Shown: positions 51,424 to 61,345, counted from the first letter of the stretch. The stretch: 64,000 bases of DNA from Pedobacter sp. Leaf250 (GCF_920984735.1 NZ_CAKLBU010000004.1:62001-126000), one strand, 5' to 3'. Notes: generated by a model from the letters alone, not told the origin. Numbers and translations: made by a program.

Positions 51424-53325
51424 ATGCGCTATCCAAAATTATTTTTAATTCTTCTGTTCATTTTCAGCAATTATAAAATATTTGCGCAGTGCAGTGGTGC
51501 TTTGGGCGATCCTATTGTTAATGTAGATTTTGGTTCGGGTGCAAATACTTTCGGGCCTCCCCTAACCAGCGGAATTACCAATTATAACTATATAGCTGGT
51601 TCGCCAAATGATGGCGCTTACACCATAGCCAAAACAATTTCAGGCCTAAATCCAGGTTGGATACAAAATATTGTTAACCATACTCCAAATGACGCAAATG
51701 GGTATATGATGGTGGTTAATGCCTCTAATAGTCCAGGTATTTTTTATCAATCCACAGTTTCAGGCTTATGCCCAGGCACAACCTACGAATTTGCTGCATG
51801 GATTATCAACATCCTTCGCAATACAGGAATAAAACCAAAAGTTAAATTTACGATAGAAAATAATGGATCAGTAATCGGTTCATTGGTTACTCCAGAAATA
51901 CCAGAGGGAAGTTCGACCAATTGGATCAGGTACTCATTAACCTTTACCACCCCTACAAATTTAGGTGTAATCACTTTAAAAATGACCAATGAAAATCCTG
52001 GCGGAACAGGAAATGACTTGGCCTTGGATGACATTACTTTCCGAGCCTGTGGCCCGGTTATTACGCAAACAGTTAACAATAGTGAGAATATCAATGCCAA
52101 CTTGTGCGAAGGTCAAAGTGCCAATTATTTGTTTAAAGCTACTGTGTCGAGCGATGTATATAACAACCCAAAATATCAATGGCAAGCCAATACCGGAAAT
52201 GGCTGGAATGATATTATCGGACAGGAAAACAAAGAATATACGGCCAGCTTTGTTAATGCACAGGCAGGTGTTTATCAGTATCGCTTAATTACTGCAGAGG
52301 CAGAAAACATTGGCATAGCTACTTGCAGGGTTGCAACTTCACCTTTTAGCATTAATGTTACGGCTTTTCCAATTGCTAATGCAGAAAACTTCGGTCCGGT
52401 TTGTATCGGACAAACCATTAGGTTAAATGCCTCCGGCGGAACATCATACAGTTGGACAGGTCCAAATTTTTTATCAACAGAAAAAAGTCCCACTATTATT
52501 AACGCCACCAAAGAAATGGCTGGAGATTACACGGTTACCGTATCTATAAATGGTTGCTCTACAACAGCAACCACTACCGTTTCAATTTTAGATCAGCCAA
52601 TTGTTGCCACCAATATTACAGAAGCTACGATTTGCGAAGGTTCTTCCATTGCATTATCGGCGTCTGGTGGAGCAAGTTATCAGTGGACACCAGCTGCTGG
52701 ATTATCAGATCCAAACGCTCCAAACACAATTGCATCTCCAACAGAAACAACAAAATACAGTGTAAAAGTATCGAACGGAGCTTGTTCGGAAACTACTCAA
52801 ATAACCATTAATGTAAATAAAAAGGCAATTGTTGAAGCAGGTGCAGATCAGAAAATTATATCAGGACAAGCGATTAACTTCAATGGAAAAATAACTGGAA
52901 ATGATTTTACCTATTATTGGACACCCAGTGATTACCTTGATGATCCTTTAAAATTAAATCCAATTGCAAAGCCTACAGAAGATATCACCTACACTTTACA
53001 TGCCATTTCAAATTTAGGTTGCGCCACCATCACTGATGATATATTTATAAAAGTATATCCGCAAATCGTTATCCCAAATACCTTTTCGCCCAATGGCGAT
53101 TCGGTAAATGATACGTGGAATATTCCTACTGCTGTTGCATTCCCCAATCCTATTGTTAAAATTGTGAATAGAAACGGACAGCTTGTGTATCAAAGTACAG
53201 GAGCTTATAAACCCTGGGATGGAAAGCTGAATGGGAAAGATCTTCCTCCAGCAGTTTATTACTACACCATTTACTTTAATGAAGATTTCGAAACCTACAG
53301 CGGCTGGATTAACTTGATTAGATAA
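51424..53325 (+). CDS. T9SS type-B secreted surface protein with PKD/Ig-like repeats
   Basis: A 633-residue exported protein. A signal peptide (about 1-21, ending IFAQ) is followed by a carbohydrate-binding-like domain (about 25-210). PKD/Ig-like repeats follow (about 215-510) with the recurrent ICEGSSIALSASGGASYQWTP type strands. A gliding-motility-associated C-terminal domain (about 545-633) begins IPNTFSPNGDSVNDTWNIP and ends VYYYTIYFNEDFETYSGWIN. That last domain is the sorting signal for the type IX secretion system (type B), so the protein is probably on the cell surface or released. Adhesion or substrate binding is likely, but no enzyme domain is seen. Confidence 0.9.
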   Translation: MRYPKLFLILLFIFSNYKIFAQCSGALGDPIVNVDFGSGANTFGPPLTSGITNYNYIAGSPNDGAYTIAKTISGLNPGWIQNIVNHTPNDANGYMMVVNASNSPGIFYQSTVSGLCPGTTYEFAAWIINILRNTGIKPKVKFTIENNGSVIGSLVTPEIPEGSSTNWIRYSLTFTTPTNLGVITLKMTNENPGGTGNDLALDDITFRACGPVITQTVNNSENINANLCEGQSANYLFKATVSSDVYNNPKYQWQANTGNGWNDIIGQENKEYTASFVNAQAGVYQYRLITAEAENIGIATCRVATSPFSINVTAFPIANAENFGPVCIGQTIRLNASGGTSYSWTGPNFLSTEKSPTIINATKEMAGDYTVTVSINGCSTTATTTVSILDQPIVATNITEATICEGSSIALSASGGASYQWTPAAGLSDPNAPNTIASPTETTKYSVKVSNGACSETTQITINVNKKAIVEAGADQKIISGQAINFNGKITGNDFTYYWTPSDYLDDPLKLNPIAKPTEDITYTLHAISNLGCATITDDIFIKVYPQIVIPNTFSPNGDSVNDTWNIPTAVAFPNPIVKIVNRNGQLVYQSTGAYKPWDGKLNGKDLPPAVYYYTIYFNEDFETYSGWINLIR

Positions 53326-53376
53326 AAAGCTGTTCTTACTTTCGCTTATCGTTTTGAAATGCTATTTTTGAACACA

Positions 53377-53580
53377 ATGTATATCGTTAAAGTAAAAGGC
53401 ATCGCCAAAATTCCAGATTACGTACAATTAAGAGATGACAAATTTACGCTATTGGCTTATTTTAGAGTGGATAGACCTGACAAATCTTTAGAAAAACTGG
53501 GTTTAGGCGATAAACAGGAATACATTATGGAAATGGTTAAAGATTTGCCTTTTGGGCAGATTGCTAAATTAGAAATATAA
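53377..53580 (+). CDS. Small conserved-looking protein upstream of ftsE
   Basis: About 67 residues from ATG 53377 (MYIVKVKGIAKIPDYVQLRD); a start at 53359 adds six residues. It is beta-rich, with DDKFTLLAYFRVDRPDKS and a final FGQIAKLEI. It ends 1 base before the ftsE ATG, so it is almost certainly cotranscribed and translated with FtsE. I do not know its function. There is no membrane segment. Confidence 0.6.
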   Translation: MYIVKVKGIAKIPDYVQLRDDKFTLLAYFRVDRPDKSLEKLGLGDKQEYIMEMVKDLPFGQIAKLEI

Positions 53581-53581
53581 A

Positions 53582-54265
53582 ATGGCAGGAAACGCAGTAA
53601 TTCATTTAAGCAACGTTGATGTTTTTCAACAAAAACACTTGGTACTCTCAAACGTAAATTTACACATCGAAAAGGATGAATTTATTTTCTTAATCGGTCA
53701 AACAGGTTCGGGTAAAAGTAGCTTATTGAAGATTTTATATGGCGATTTACACATTGGCAATGGTGAAGGCAATATTGCTGGTTTCGATTTAAAAAACCTG
53801 AAAGAAAGCCAGGTACCATTTTTACGCCGAAAGTTGGGTGTAGTTTTCCAAGATTTCCAGCTTTTAACTGATAGAACAATTGAAAAAAACCTGGAATTTG
53901 TTTTGAAAGCAACCGGTTGGAACGATCAAAAATTGATTAACGAACGCATCAAAGACGTTTTGGATAAGGTGGGTTTGCGGTCAAAAATAAAGAAAATGCC
54001 GCATGAGATTTCAGGTGGCGAGCAGCAACGCATTGTAATTGCAAGAGCTTTGCTTAACGATCCTGAAATTATTCTGGCTGATGAGCCGACTGGAAATTTA
54101 GATCCGGAAACTTCAGAAGAAATTGTAACGCTTTTAAAGCAAATTAGTCAGGCCGGCACAGCTGTTTTAATGGCTACACACGATTACCATATCATCCGTA
54201 CTTTTCCATCACGTATTATTAAATGCGAAAATGGAGTAGTGCTCGAAGGCGCACAAATAGCCTAA
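53582..54265 (+). CDS. ftsE: FtsE, cell-division ABC ATPase
   Basis: A 227-residue ABC-type ATPase. The Walker A motif GQTGSGKSSLLK is at about 39-50, the signature ISGGEQQR at about 141 and Walker B IILADEPTGNLDP at about 160; the H-loop ATHDYH follows. FtsE with membrane partner FtsX regulates peptidoglycan hydrolases at the division site. FtsX is not directly adjacent here, so the assignment rests on sequence only; other LolD/MacB-type ATPases are similar. It begins 1 base after the small upstream protein. Confidence 0.85.
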   Translation: MAGNAVIHLSNVDVFQQKHLVLSNVNLHIEKDEFIFLIGQTGSGKSSLLKILYGDLHIGNGEGNIAGFDLKNLKESQVPFLRRKLGVVFQDFQLLTDRTIEKNLEFVLKATGWNDQKLINERIKDVLDKVGLRSKIKKMPHEISGGEQQRIVIARALLNDPEIILADEPTGNLDPETSEEIVTLLKQISQAGTAVLMATHDYHIIRTFPSRIIKCENGVVLEGAQIA

Positions 54266-54274
54266 TGGTTTCAG

Positions 54275-54420
54275 GATTTTAGATTTACGATTTTAGAGTT
54301 TTATCTTGCTGAAATCGTAAATTTACAACTATCCATTCCATATCCCATACTGCCAAATCGTAAATCAAAAATCTACAATAGTATTTCTCCTGTCAATCTG
54401 TTCAGATTATTTCAAAGAAA
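54275..54420. repeat. Inverted repeats upstream of grpE
   Basis: ATTTACGATTT and AAATCGTAAAT (about 54291-54323) form a hairpin after the ftsE stop, probably a terminator. Further on CTGTCA (about 54393) and TGACAG (about 54423) flank a stretch. No TAnnTTTG promoter for grpE is clear and no CIRCE element is seen. Confidence 0.35.
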
Positions 54421-54491
54421 TCTGACAGCTTGGCTGATTTACAGTTATGGCAAAATAGTTGCGATTAACACAAAAAATTCAGCCTAGTATT

Positions 54492-55073
54492 ATGTTTAAT
54501 AAGAAGAAAAATAACGATAAAGAAGAAAATATAATGAATCCTGAAAATACATCAGAAAATGCTGCTGAAAATGTAGAAAATACTGATGCCTCTATAAATG
54601 AGACTGAACAAGCCCCAGAATTATCTGCAGAAGAGAAATTACAAGCAGAAGTTCAACAGCTAAACGATAAATATTTACGCTTATATGCAGAGTTTGATAA
54701 TTACAAACGCCGTACTCAAAAAGAACGTGTTGAGCTTTTGCAAACTGCAGGTAAAGATGTAATTATATCGTTATTACCAGTTTTAGATGATTTTGATCGT
54801 GCTTTAAAAGCAATGGAAACTGCTGCCGATGTAGCGCCTGTTAAAGAGGGTATTCTATTGGTAAGTACCAAGCTGAAAAATACTTTGGCTCAAAAAGGAT
54901 TGAAAGATGTAGAAAGCATCAATCAGCCATTTAATACTGATTTTCATGAAGCAATTACCAATATTTCTGCACCAAATGAAGATTTGAAAGGAAAAGTAAT
55001 TGATGAGGTTGAAAAAGGTTATACATTAAATGATAATGTAATTCGCTTTGCAAAGGTTGTAGTTGGAGCATAA
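54492..55073 (+). CDS. grpE: GrpE nucleotide exchange factor
   Basis: About 193 residues from ATG 54492 (MFNKKKNNDKE); a later ATG at 54534 is possible. The acidic, low-complexity N-terminal tail (about 1-55) is normal for GrpE. The coiled coil (about 56-115) contains EVQQLNDKYLRLYAEFDNYK, and the beta-domain ends in DNVIRFAKVVVGA. GrpE releases ADP from DnaK so that it can rebind substrate. It is upstream of dnaJ, 92 bases apart, in the same direction, the usual order in many bacteria. Confidence 0.93.
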   Translation: MFNKKKNNDKEENIMNPENTSENAAENVENTDASINETEQAPELSAEEKLQAEVQQLNDKYLRLYAEFDNYKRRTQKERVELLQTAGKDVIISLLPVLDDFDRALKAMETAADVAPVKEGILLVSTKLKNTLAQKGLKDVESINQPFNTDFHEAITNISAPNEDLKGKVIDEVEKGYTLNDNVIRFAKVVVGA

Positions 55074-55165
55074 AAAATTAATTATTGAATGCTAAAATGA
55101 GTGAGTGATTGAATGTTTAACATTTTCTGATTCAATCATTTTAAATTCAATCATTTTAAATAGAG

Positions 55166-56329
55166 ATGAGTAAAAGAGATTATTACGACGTATTAGGCGT
55201 TAGCAAAAGTTCGGCAGCCGATGAGATAAAGAAAGCCTATCGCAAGATGGCGATTAAATATCACCCAGATAAAAACCCTGGAGATAAAGCTGCTGAAGAT
55301 AAATTTAAAGAAGCAGCTGAAGCTTACGAAGTTTTAAGTAGCCCTGAAAAAAAGCAAAGATATGATCAGTTTGGTCACGCGGGTGTAGGCGGTGCCAGTG
55401 GCGGTGGTTACGGTGGTGGTGGAATGAACATGGATGATATCTTCAGTAATTTTGGAGATGTTTTCGGTGGTCATAATCCTTTTGAGAGCTTTTTTGGCGG
55501 CGGCGGCGGAGGCCAGCAACGTGGCGGTCGTAGAGTAGCTAAAGGTTCTAATTTGCGCATTAAGGTTAAGCTAACACTTGAAGAAATTGCTCACGGTGCC
55601 GAGAAAAAAATCAAAGTTAATAAGTTAATCGTTTGTAAAACCTGCGATGGATCGGGCGCTAAAGATAAATCATCAGTAAGTACTTGTGGTACTTGCGGTG
55701 GTAGTGGACAAGTTCGCAGGGTAACCAATACCATTTTAGGACAGATGCAAACTGCATCTACCTGCCCTACCTGTAATGGTAGCGGCCAACAAATTACTGC
55801 TAAATGTAATGTTTGCCATGGCGATGGTGTTGTTCGTGGCGAAGAAACCATTACCATTAACATTCCTGCAGGTGTGAGCGAAGGCATGCAGTTAAGCATG
55901 AGTGGAAAAGGTAATGCAGCGCCAAACGGTGGTATTCCTGGAGATTTGATTATTTTAATCGAAGAAATCCCTCACGAAACCTTAAAACGCGAAGGCAATA
56001 ATATTGTTTATGATTTACATTTAAGCTTCGTTGATGCTGCTTTAGGAATGAGTCTTGAAGTACCAACAATTGACGGCAAAGCAAAAATTAAAATCGAACC
56101 TGGAACCCAGAGCGGAAAATTATTACGCTTAAAAGGAAAAGGTTTGCCCGAGGTTAATTCATACCACAGAGGTGATGAGATTATTCACATCAATATCTGG
56201 ACACCAAAGGCTTTAAGTAGCGATGAGCGTGATGCGCTTGAGAAATTACGAGAATCTCCAAATTTCAAACCTCAACCAGGTAAAAATGATAAAAGTTTCT
56301 TCGAAAGAATGAAAGAATATTTTGAGTAA
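55166..56329 (+). CDS. dnaJ: DnaJ (Hsp40) chaperone
   Basis: A 387-residue type-I Hsp40. The J domain (1-70) has the HPD motif in [10 protein letters not shown] (about 30). The Gly/Phe-rich stretch follows (about 75-130, very glycine-rich GGGGGG). The zinc domain has four CxxCxGxG repeats: [24 protein letters not shown] and CNVCHGDG (about 155-210). The C-terminal beta domains (about 215-370) include [12 protein letters not shown]. DnaJ delivers clients to DnaK and stimulates ATP hydrolysis. It is followed by a strong terminator. Confidence 0.96.
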   Translation: MSKRDYYDVLGVSKSSAADEIKKAYRKMAIKYHPDKNPGDKAAEDKFKEAAEAYEVLSSPEKKQRYDQFGHAGVGGASGGGYGGGGMNMDDIFSNFGDVFGGHNPFESFFGGGGGGQQRGGRRVAKGSNLRIKVKLTLEEIAHGAEKKIKVNKLIVCKTCDGSGAKDKSSVSTCGTCGGSGQVRRVTNTILGQMQTASTCPTCNGSGQQITAKCNVCHGDGVVRGEETITINIPAGVSEGMQLSMSGKGNAAPNGGIPGDLIILIEEIPHETLKREGNNIVYDLHLSFVDAALGMSLEVPTIDGKAKIKIEPGTQSGKLLRLKGKGLPEVNSYHRGDEIIHINIWTPKALSSDERDALEKLRESPNFKPQPGKNDKSFFERMKEYFE

Positions 56330-56348
56330 TTATTTTTTGATAAAAAAA

Positions 56349-56373
56349 AAACCGATGGCAAAACCATCGGTTT
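56349..56373 (+). terminator. Rho-independent terminator after dnaJ
   Basis: AAACCGATGG (56349-56358), loop CAAAA, CCATCGGTTT (56364-56373), followed by TTTT. A-run upstream makes it bidirectional, also serving the minus-strand lipoprotein gene. Confidence 0.9.
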
Positions 56374-56393
56374 TTTTGGTTTATACGATCAAG

Positions 56394-57344
56394 TTAATCC
56401 ACAAAACTATTATAGGTTGTGCGCATATAATCGTGCTTTCTTATTAAATCATCCGCATTATTTTCGGTTATCTTACCAGATGTTGCAGCATCTCTCATTA
56501 CTTTTCTGGCTTCTATTAAATACTCATTGAAACTATCGTTAAAGCGTTTAAAAGAGCCGTCCTTTCCAGGATATTCTGCTGTATTCGGCACACTCATTTC
56601 AACATGTTTCTTATTCTGAACTTCTAAAGCAGCATAGGCTGCTTTAATTTTAGCTTCATCAGCTTTGTAATTTTTTGATTCTAAAATCAATTTATTAAAT
56701 TCCCCTACAGCTTTACGATCATCCTTCATCGCAAAAATATATTCTTTCAACGGATGGGTTTTTAAAATGATACGCTCTGCATCATCACCAATCACTTCCA
56801 ATTTTGCCAGAACATTTTCATCATATTTATAATAGGTTTTACTCATGGCGTAAATAGAATCGATGAGCTTTTTTCCTCTGCTACCTTTATCATCTTTCCA
56901 ATCCTCCGCTTTAAGGTAATCATCCAATGATTTATAAGCATCCTTAATTTTCGTCATCGATTCATTCAAACCTGCTACATTATCTTTAAAATACTTTTGA
57001 TCGTCACTGCTTAATACCGAAGGTGGCGTTTCGGGTTTTACCTTTGAGGTGCTAAAATGTGGAGTAGAATAAGCTGGAATAATGCCTATGAAAGCAAACC
57101 GATCATTAGGATTTGCTAAACCCTTCGCTATTTTTTTCAAGTTTCCATCTAATCTTTTTAGGTATTCATTATTTTTATCAGTAAAGCCCACCAGCACATT
57201 GTTATAGGCTACAATTTCATTTGCATCATCATTGCTGGCTTCGGCATATTCGGTTTTAGCACTTCCATCTTTTTTATCCCCGCCTTTACACGCAGCGAAT
57301 GAAATCGCCGCCGCGACAACCAATAGTTTAATAGGTAGTTTCAT
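56394..57344 (-). CDS. DUF3829 lipoprotein (YiiG-like)
   Basis: About 316 residues from ATG 57344 (MKLPIKLLVVAAAISFAACKG); a TTG three bases upstream gives the same frame. A signal peptide with lipobox FAAC (Cys19) implies a lipoprotein. The mature protein is helical and charged throughout, with NEYLKRLDGNLKKI (about 60) and DDYLKAEDWKDDKGSRGKKL (about 140), as in DUF3829/YiiG proteins of unknown role. It is a single gene between two terminators. Confidence 0.8.
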   Translation of the reverse strand: MKLPIKLLVVAAAISFAACKGGDKKDGSAKTEYAEASNDDANEIVAYNNVLVGFTDKNNEYLKRLDGNLKKIAKGLANPNDRFAFIGIIPAYSTPHFSTSKVKPETPPSVLSSDDQKYFKDNVAGLNESMTKIKDAYKSLDDYLKAEDWKDDKGSRGKKLIDSIYAMSKTYYKYDENVLAKLEVIGDDAERIILKTHPLKEYIFAMKDDRKAVGEFNKLILESKNYKADEAKIKAAYAALEVQNKKHVEMSVPNTAEYPGKDGSFKRFNDSFNEYLIEARKVMRDAATSGKITENNADDLIRKHDYMRTTYNSFVD

Positions 57345-57554
57345 CAATTTAGTTTTTGTTTTATATCTGATTAATTAGTTAAAAGGCATGCTACGATCAA
57401 ATAAATGCTTAACAATAATAACTTCGGGATGTTTGTGCAAAGAGCGAATGCTTTCTGTTGGAATGATTAATTAAAACTAAATTTTATTCTCCTAAAAACA
57501 AAATTTATTTTATATGAATTCTTTTTTTTACTAATTTTTTTAGTAAATTTAATC

Positions 57555-58124
57555 ATGGAAAATTTATATTTAGTTTGCTTAATTCCACCTAAGGATATAG
57601 TAGAGGAACTTGATGAGATGAGAAATTTTATTTCTGCTAAATTTAATGTTCATGAGTCGCTCAAACGACCAGCACACATCACGCTTTACGATCCGGTAAA
57701 ACTAACTTTATCACAAGAGGAAAGGTTTTTCAGTGCTTTAAATGATGCAGCCTATTCGGAATCATTTGAGCAGATTTTATTTAACTTCAAATCTTTTCCC
57801 GAGCATACATTTTATGTAGATGCGGAACAGAATAAAGGCATAATGAATTTAAAGCAGGAAATTGATCAAAAATTGAAGCCTATGGAATTGCTCGAAAACA
57901 ATAGGCTTAAATTTAACCCTCATGTAACGCTGGCTTTTAGAGATGTTAAACCAGAAGTTTGCCGACAAATAATTGCCGCGTTTAAAGATAGAACATTCAA
58001 GAGAAAATTTATTGTTTCAGGCTTTTCGGTTTATAAGCATAATGGCAAAAGATGGCAACCCTTTAAAGAGATTCTATTTAAAATACCAGCAGAAAAACCA
58101 AAAGCGTTAACCCTTTTTGGATAA
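57555..58124 (+). CDS. 2'-5' RNA ligase / cyclic phosphodiesterase (LigT) family
   Basis: A 189-residue protein of the 2H phosphoesterase superfamily. The two HxT/S motifs are HITLYDP (about 41-47) and HVTLAFRD (about 124-131). These His residues act on cyclic phosphodiester or 2'-5' RNA links in LigT/ThpR. Length is normal. There is no signal peptide, so it is cytosolic. It converges on the BamA-like gene with no gap. The exact substrate is undefined, as in most members. Confidence 0.85.
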   Translation: MENLYLVCLIPPKDIVEELDEMRNFISAKFNVHESLKRPAHITLYDPVKLTLSQEERFFSALNDAAYSESFEQILFNFKSFPEHTFYVDAEQNKGIMNLKQEIDQKLKPMELLENNRLKFNPHVTLAFRDVKPEVCRQIIAAFKDRTFKRKFIVSGFSVYKHNGKRWQPFKEILFKIPAEKPKALTLFG

Positions 58125-60539
58125 TTAAAAAGGCATACCGATACCGAAATTATACTGAACAAAACGATAGGTATCTGGAGTATGAGTTAAATTATACTGT
58201 TCTTTGAAAGCTTTTGAACCTGAAAACATTTTGCCAATAACCCATTGATCTCCACTTCCAAACTGTGGATCTTTTAATTTAAAACCTACATCGAATCTAA
58301 ACACGAAATACTGAACATCGTAACGTAAACCAAAACCGGTACCAATAGCAATCTGTTGAGCCAATTTGCCAAGTTTAAAAACAGTTAATTCATCTAATTC
58401 AGAAACCTGTTGACTAATTGATTCTCCTAAACGTACATTCCAGATATTTCCAGCATCAACAAATGCTGCGCCTCTTAAGGTTGCGCCAAAAAACTTTTTG
58501 GCCAATGTAAAACGATATTCGAAATTGGTTTCGAGACGCATTGTACCTAGCTGATCCAAACCGAACAATGCTTTTCTTAATGTTTCAGATGCAATAACTT
58601 CTCTATTGTAATTACCCGGGCCAACAGTTCTGGCTTGCCAAGCCCTTAAACCACTTGATCCACCAGCAAAAAATTGTTTTTCAAAAGGTATACCTGTTAA
58701 GATAGAGTTGCCATAAGAATATGCTAAACCGGTATTTAAACGGGCAATAAACTGTCTTTCCCCACCCAAATGTTTATACCATCTTAAATCTACCTCTGGC
58801 CTAACATATTGATTAAACGGCAAGCCAAGAATCCTTGCGGGATTATTATTTGCCGGATCGCTATCTGATCCACCAAGTTTAGAAATACCCTGCAAAAGGT
58901 TTCCTGCAATATCAATATTAGCCCTTAAGTAAAAGAAAGTTCGCAATTGGCTTAATTTATCAGCATTTAAAGTGTAGCTATATTTCATGCCCAACGTTAA
59001 ATCCTGACGTCTTAATAATGTGGCGTAGTATAAATTATTAGCAACTTCATTTACATCCAAACTATCACTTAAATTTCCAAACCGGTATTCGAAATTTAGA
59101 GGCGTAAATGAATGCAGTTTCGATTTGGTTTCAAACCAATCGTATGTAACTGAATTAATGAAGATGTTTCGAACAGATACATTTTTCTGCAAAGCATAAA
59201 TATAACTTGATGAAAATGTAGTATGCGGCATACCGTTGCCACCCAATACCGGATTGTAGAATGGTATAATTAACCTCGGAACGGTAATACTTGCGCTAAC
59301 GGAGAAATCTCGCTGATAAATATCTTTAAATGGAGAAGATCCATTACCGATACGAGACTGCAACCCGCCTTTTACCTGAAATTCGAAGCGCTCGGCTCCC
59401 CTAAATAAGTTATTATTGGTATAGGTATTACTGATATTCACACCCACCGTTCCACCATTAAACGGCACCTCGCCTTCTATCCTATTGCTCATCACCTTTT
59501 GGGGCGTAACCATTATAATTGGATTAATTTTATTGCCAGTACTATCCCGATTGAAATAATCGATTTTTACATTTTTAAAGATATTCAACTCATATAAACG
59601 ATCGTAAGTTAAATTTTCATTTCTAATGTCGTAAAGGTCTCCCTGCTTTAAAAAATCGTAACGAAGTATTGGGTTTCTTCTATATCGTTTTGATAAATCG
59701 GTAAATGAAACACCTCCAGCGGTATCTCTATTCACATAATTTCTTAACGAATCGGGGAAACCATCAGGACTTGGCGCTATGATCATATAAGTAGTACCAA
59801 TTCTATATTGCTTGTGCGGTCCGGTAGGTGGATTGGTAATATTTAAGCGTAAATCTACCTTTTGTGGTTGCTCGGTTTCAATCACATCAAAATTTACATA
59901 CGGACGTAAAAAATAGAAGTAACCGTTTTCCTTCATCACCCTGTAAATTTGCTCACGTTCGTAGGTAAGAGAATCTACATCATAACGCATGCCCCAATGC
60001 AAACGGGTAAAACTTGGCTTATTGCTTTCATAAACATCTTTAACCGATTTACTAAATATCGAGTCGCTAAGTTTAGCTACGTAAGATGCTTTACCCTGAT
60101 CTGCTTCAAAATTGATTTCTGCTTTCTTATTTTCTACTTTAATATCTGCAGTAACCTTGGCATCGAAATAACCTTTGCCGGTTAAAAATTTTTGAATCTG
60201 ATTTCTGGATATTTCTACCAAAGCACTATCTAAAATGGCTGGTGGAGTACCAAATGGCTTTATATTGTTGGTTTTGTATCGTCCATCTTTGGTATTAAAC
60301 AAATTATAGAGTGGCACATTTATGCTAAAAGCCGATGCCGGACGAATATCTTTTTGAACATAGTTATAGGCCTGCTCCTCAAACTGTGCATCTACACTAT
60401 CAATTGTTACCTTTTTCACAATTGATTGATAATCGGGAATATATTTTGTGGATGAACAGCTCTGAATTAAAACAATAATAAATAGTAATATTGCAGTGCT
60501 TTTCAGTTTTATATTTATTAAGTATTGGTATGCTTTCAA
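58125..60539 (-). CDS. BamA/TamA-like outer membrane beta-barrel, surface antigen family
   Basis: An 804-residue outer membrane protein. The N-terminal hydrophobic segment ends in a lipobox LIQSCSS, which is unusual for BamA. POTRA-like domains (about 35-370) are followed by the beta-barrel (about 400-804) with a GxRGW-type motif as GGSSGLRAWQARTVGPGNYN (about 640-659) and a final F at the C-terminus (GIGMPF). The family inserts or exports outer membrane proteins. The start is TTG at 60539, overlapping the divergent methyltransferase start by 10 bases. The lipobox and shape suggest TamA-like or PorV-independent function; not resolved. Confidence 0.85.
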   Translation of the reverse strand: MKAYQYLINIKLKSTAILLFIIVLIQSCSSTKYIPDYQSIVKKVTIDSVDAQFEEQAYNYVQKDIRPASAFSINVPLYNLFNTKDGRYKTNNIKPFGTPPAILDSALVEISRNQIQKFLTGKGYFDAKVTADIKVENKKAEINFEADQGKASYVAKLSDSIFSKSVKDVYESNKPSFTRLHWGMRYDVDSLTYEREQIYRVMKENGYFYFLRPYVNFDVIETEQPQKVDLRLNITNPPTGPHKQYRIGTTYMIIAPSPDGFPDSLRNYVNRDTAGGVSFTDLSKRYRRNPILRYDFLKQGDLYDIRNENLTYDRLYELNIFKNVKIDYFNRDSTGNKINPIIMVTPQKVMSNRIEGEVPFNGGTVGVNISNTYTNNNLFRGAERFEFQVKGGLQSRIGNGSSPFKDIYQRDFSVSASITVPRLIIPFYNPVLGGNGMPHTTFSSSYIYALQKNVSVRNIFINSVTYDWFETKSKLHSFTPLNFEYRFGNLSDSLDVNEVANNLYYATLLRRQDLTLGMKYSYTLNADKLSQLRTFFYLRANIDIAGNLLQGISKLGGSDSDPANNNPARILGLPFNQYVRPEVDLRWYKHLGGERQFIARLNTGLAYSYGNSILTGIPFEKQFFAGGSSGLRAWQARTVGPGNYNREVIASETLRKALFGLDQLGTMRLETNFEYRFTLAKKFFGATLRGAAFVDAGNIWNVRLGESISQQVSELDELTVFKLGKLAQQIAIGTGFGLRYDVQYFVFRFDVGFKLKDPQFGSGDQWVIGKMFSGSKAFKEQYNLTHTPDTYRFVQYNFGIGMPF

Positions 60540-61276
60540 AGTCTCAAATTAGTTTTATAAAGTCATTGCATCAAAAAAAATATCGTAAAGAACATGGCTT
60601 GTTTTTGGTTGAGGGCATAAAATCAATTATAGAATTTATCCATTCAAGCTACCAAATTCACAGCATATTTTACAATATTGAACAGTCCAATTTGTTACCC
60701 AAATTGCCTGCAAATATAAACTTATTTGAAGTAAACAACGTTGAATTAGGTAAGATTAGTACTTTGCAAACCCCACAAGGTTTTTTAGCGATTGTTTATA
60801 TTCCAAAAGACAAAAAAATTGATCAAAAATCATTGCAAAATGAATTCACTTTAGTGTTAGATGGCGTTCAGGATCCAGGTAACATGGGCACAATTATAAG
60901 AACTGCAGATTGGTTCGGTTTCAAAAAAATAATATGTTCGGAAGATACTGTAGAAGCTTTTAACCCTAAAACAGTGCAAGCTACGATGGGTTCGTTAGCA
61001 AGGGTTGAAATTTATTATGAAAATTTAACATCCTTTTTAGATCAAAACCAGCTTCCCGTTTTCGGCGCCTTGCTCGATGGGGAATCTATTTACCAAACCA
61101 ATTGGGGTAAAGAAGGATTGGTAATTTTAGGCAACGAAGGAAAAGGAATTTCAGCAGAGATTATTAAAAAAATAAATAAGCCTGTTACCATTCCTAGGTT
61201 TGGAGCGGCAGAATCGTTAAATGTTGCAGTTAGTGCAGCTATTTTTTGTTCTGAATTAGTGCGAGTTAAAAATTAG
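60530..61276 (+). CDS. SpoU-family RNA methyltransferase (TrmH/RlmB-like)
   Basis: About 248 residues from ATG 60530 (MLSKSQISFIKSLHQKKYRK); an upstream ATG at 60491 would extend it into the neighbour's coding region. N-terminal substrate-binding domain (about 1-95, with HGLFLVEGIKSI) and the knotted SpoU domain (about 100-248) with motifs TLVLDGVQDPGNMGTIIRTA, LVILGNEGKGIS and RFGAAESLNVAVSAAIF. This is 2'-O-ribose methylation of rRNA or tRNA. Its start overlaps the divergent BamA-like gene by 10 bases. Close to 23S rRNA G2251 methyltransferase RlmB in type, but target not proven. Confidence 0.88.
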   Translation: MLSKSQISFIKSLHQKKYRKEHGLFLVEGIKSIIEFIHSSYQIHSIFYNIEQSNLLPKLPANINLFEVNNVELGKISTLQTPQGFLAIVYIPKDKKIDQKSLQNEFTLVLDGVQDPGNMGTIIRTADWFGFKKIICSEDTVEAFNPKTVQATMGSLARVEIYYENLTSFLDQNQLPVFGALLDGESIYQTNWGKEGLVILGNEGKGISAEIIKKINKPVTIPRFGAAESLNVAVSAAIFCSELVRVKN

Positions 61277-61298
61277 CCAGATAATAATTAAGATATTA

Positions 61299-61329
61299 TT
61301 TGCGGGCTAATTAATAATTGCTATTTTTG
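61299..61329 (+). promoter_or_regulatory. Strong Bacteroidota promoter of tRNA-Cys
   Basis: TTTG at 61299-61302, 19 bases, TATTTTTG at 61322-61329, which is an almost ideal consensus. The tRNA 5' end is at 61346, about 10 bases after the predicted start. Confidence 0.75.
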
Positions 61330-61345
61330 CAACCTTGAATTTCAA

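Noticed and set aside
54380..54460. CIRCE or sigma-32-like heat-shock element before grpE
   Set aside because: The CTGTCA/TGACAG pair does not match the CIRCE consensus and no heat-shock promoter is evident.
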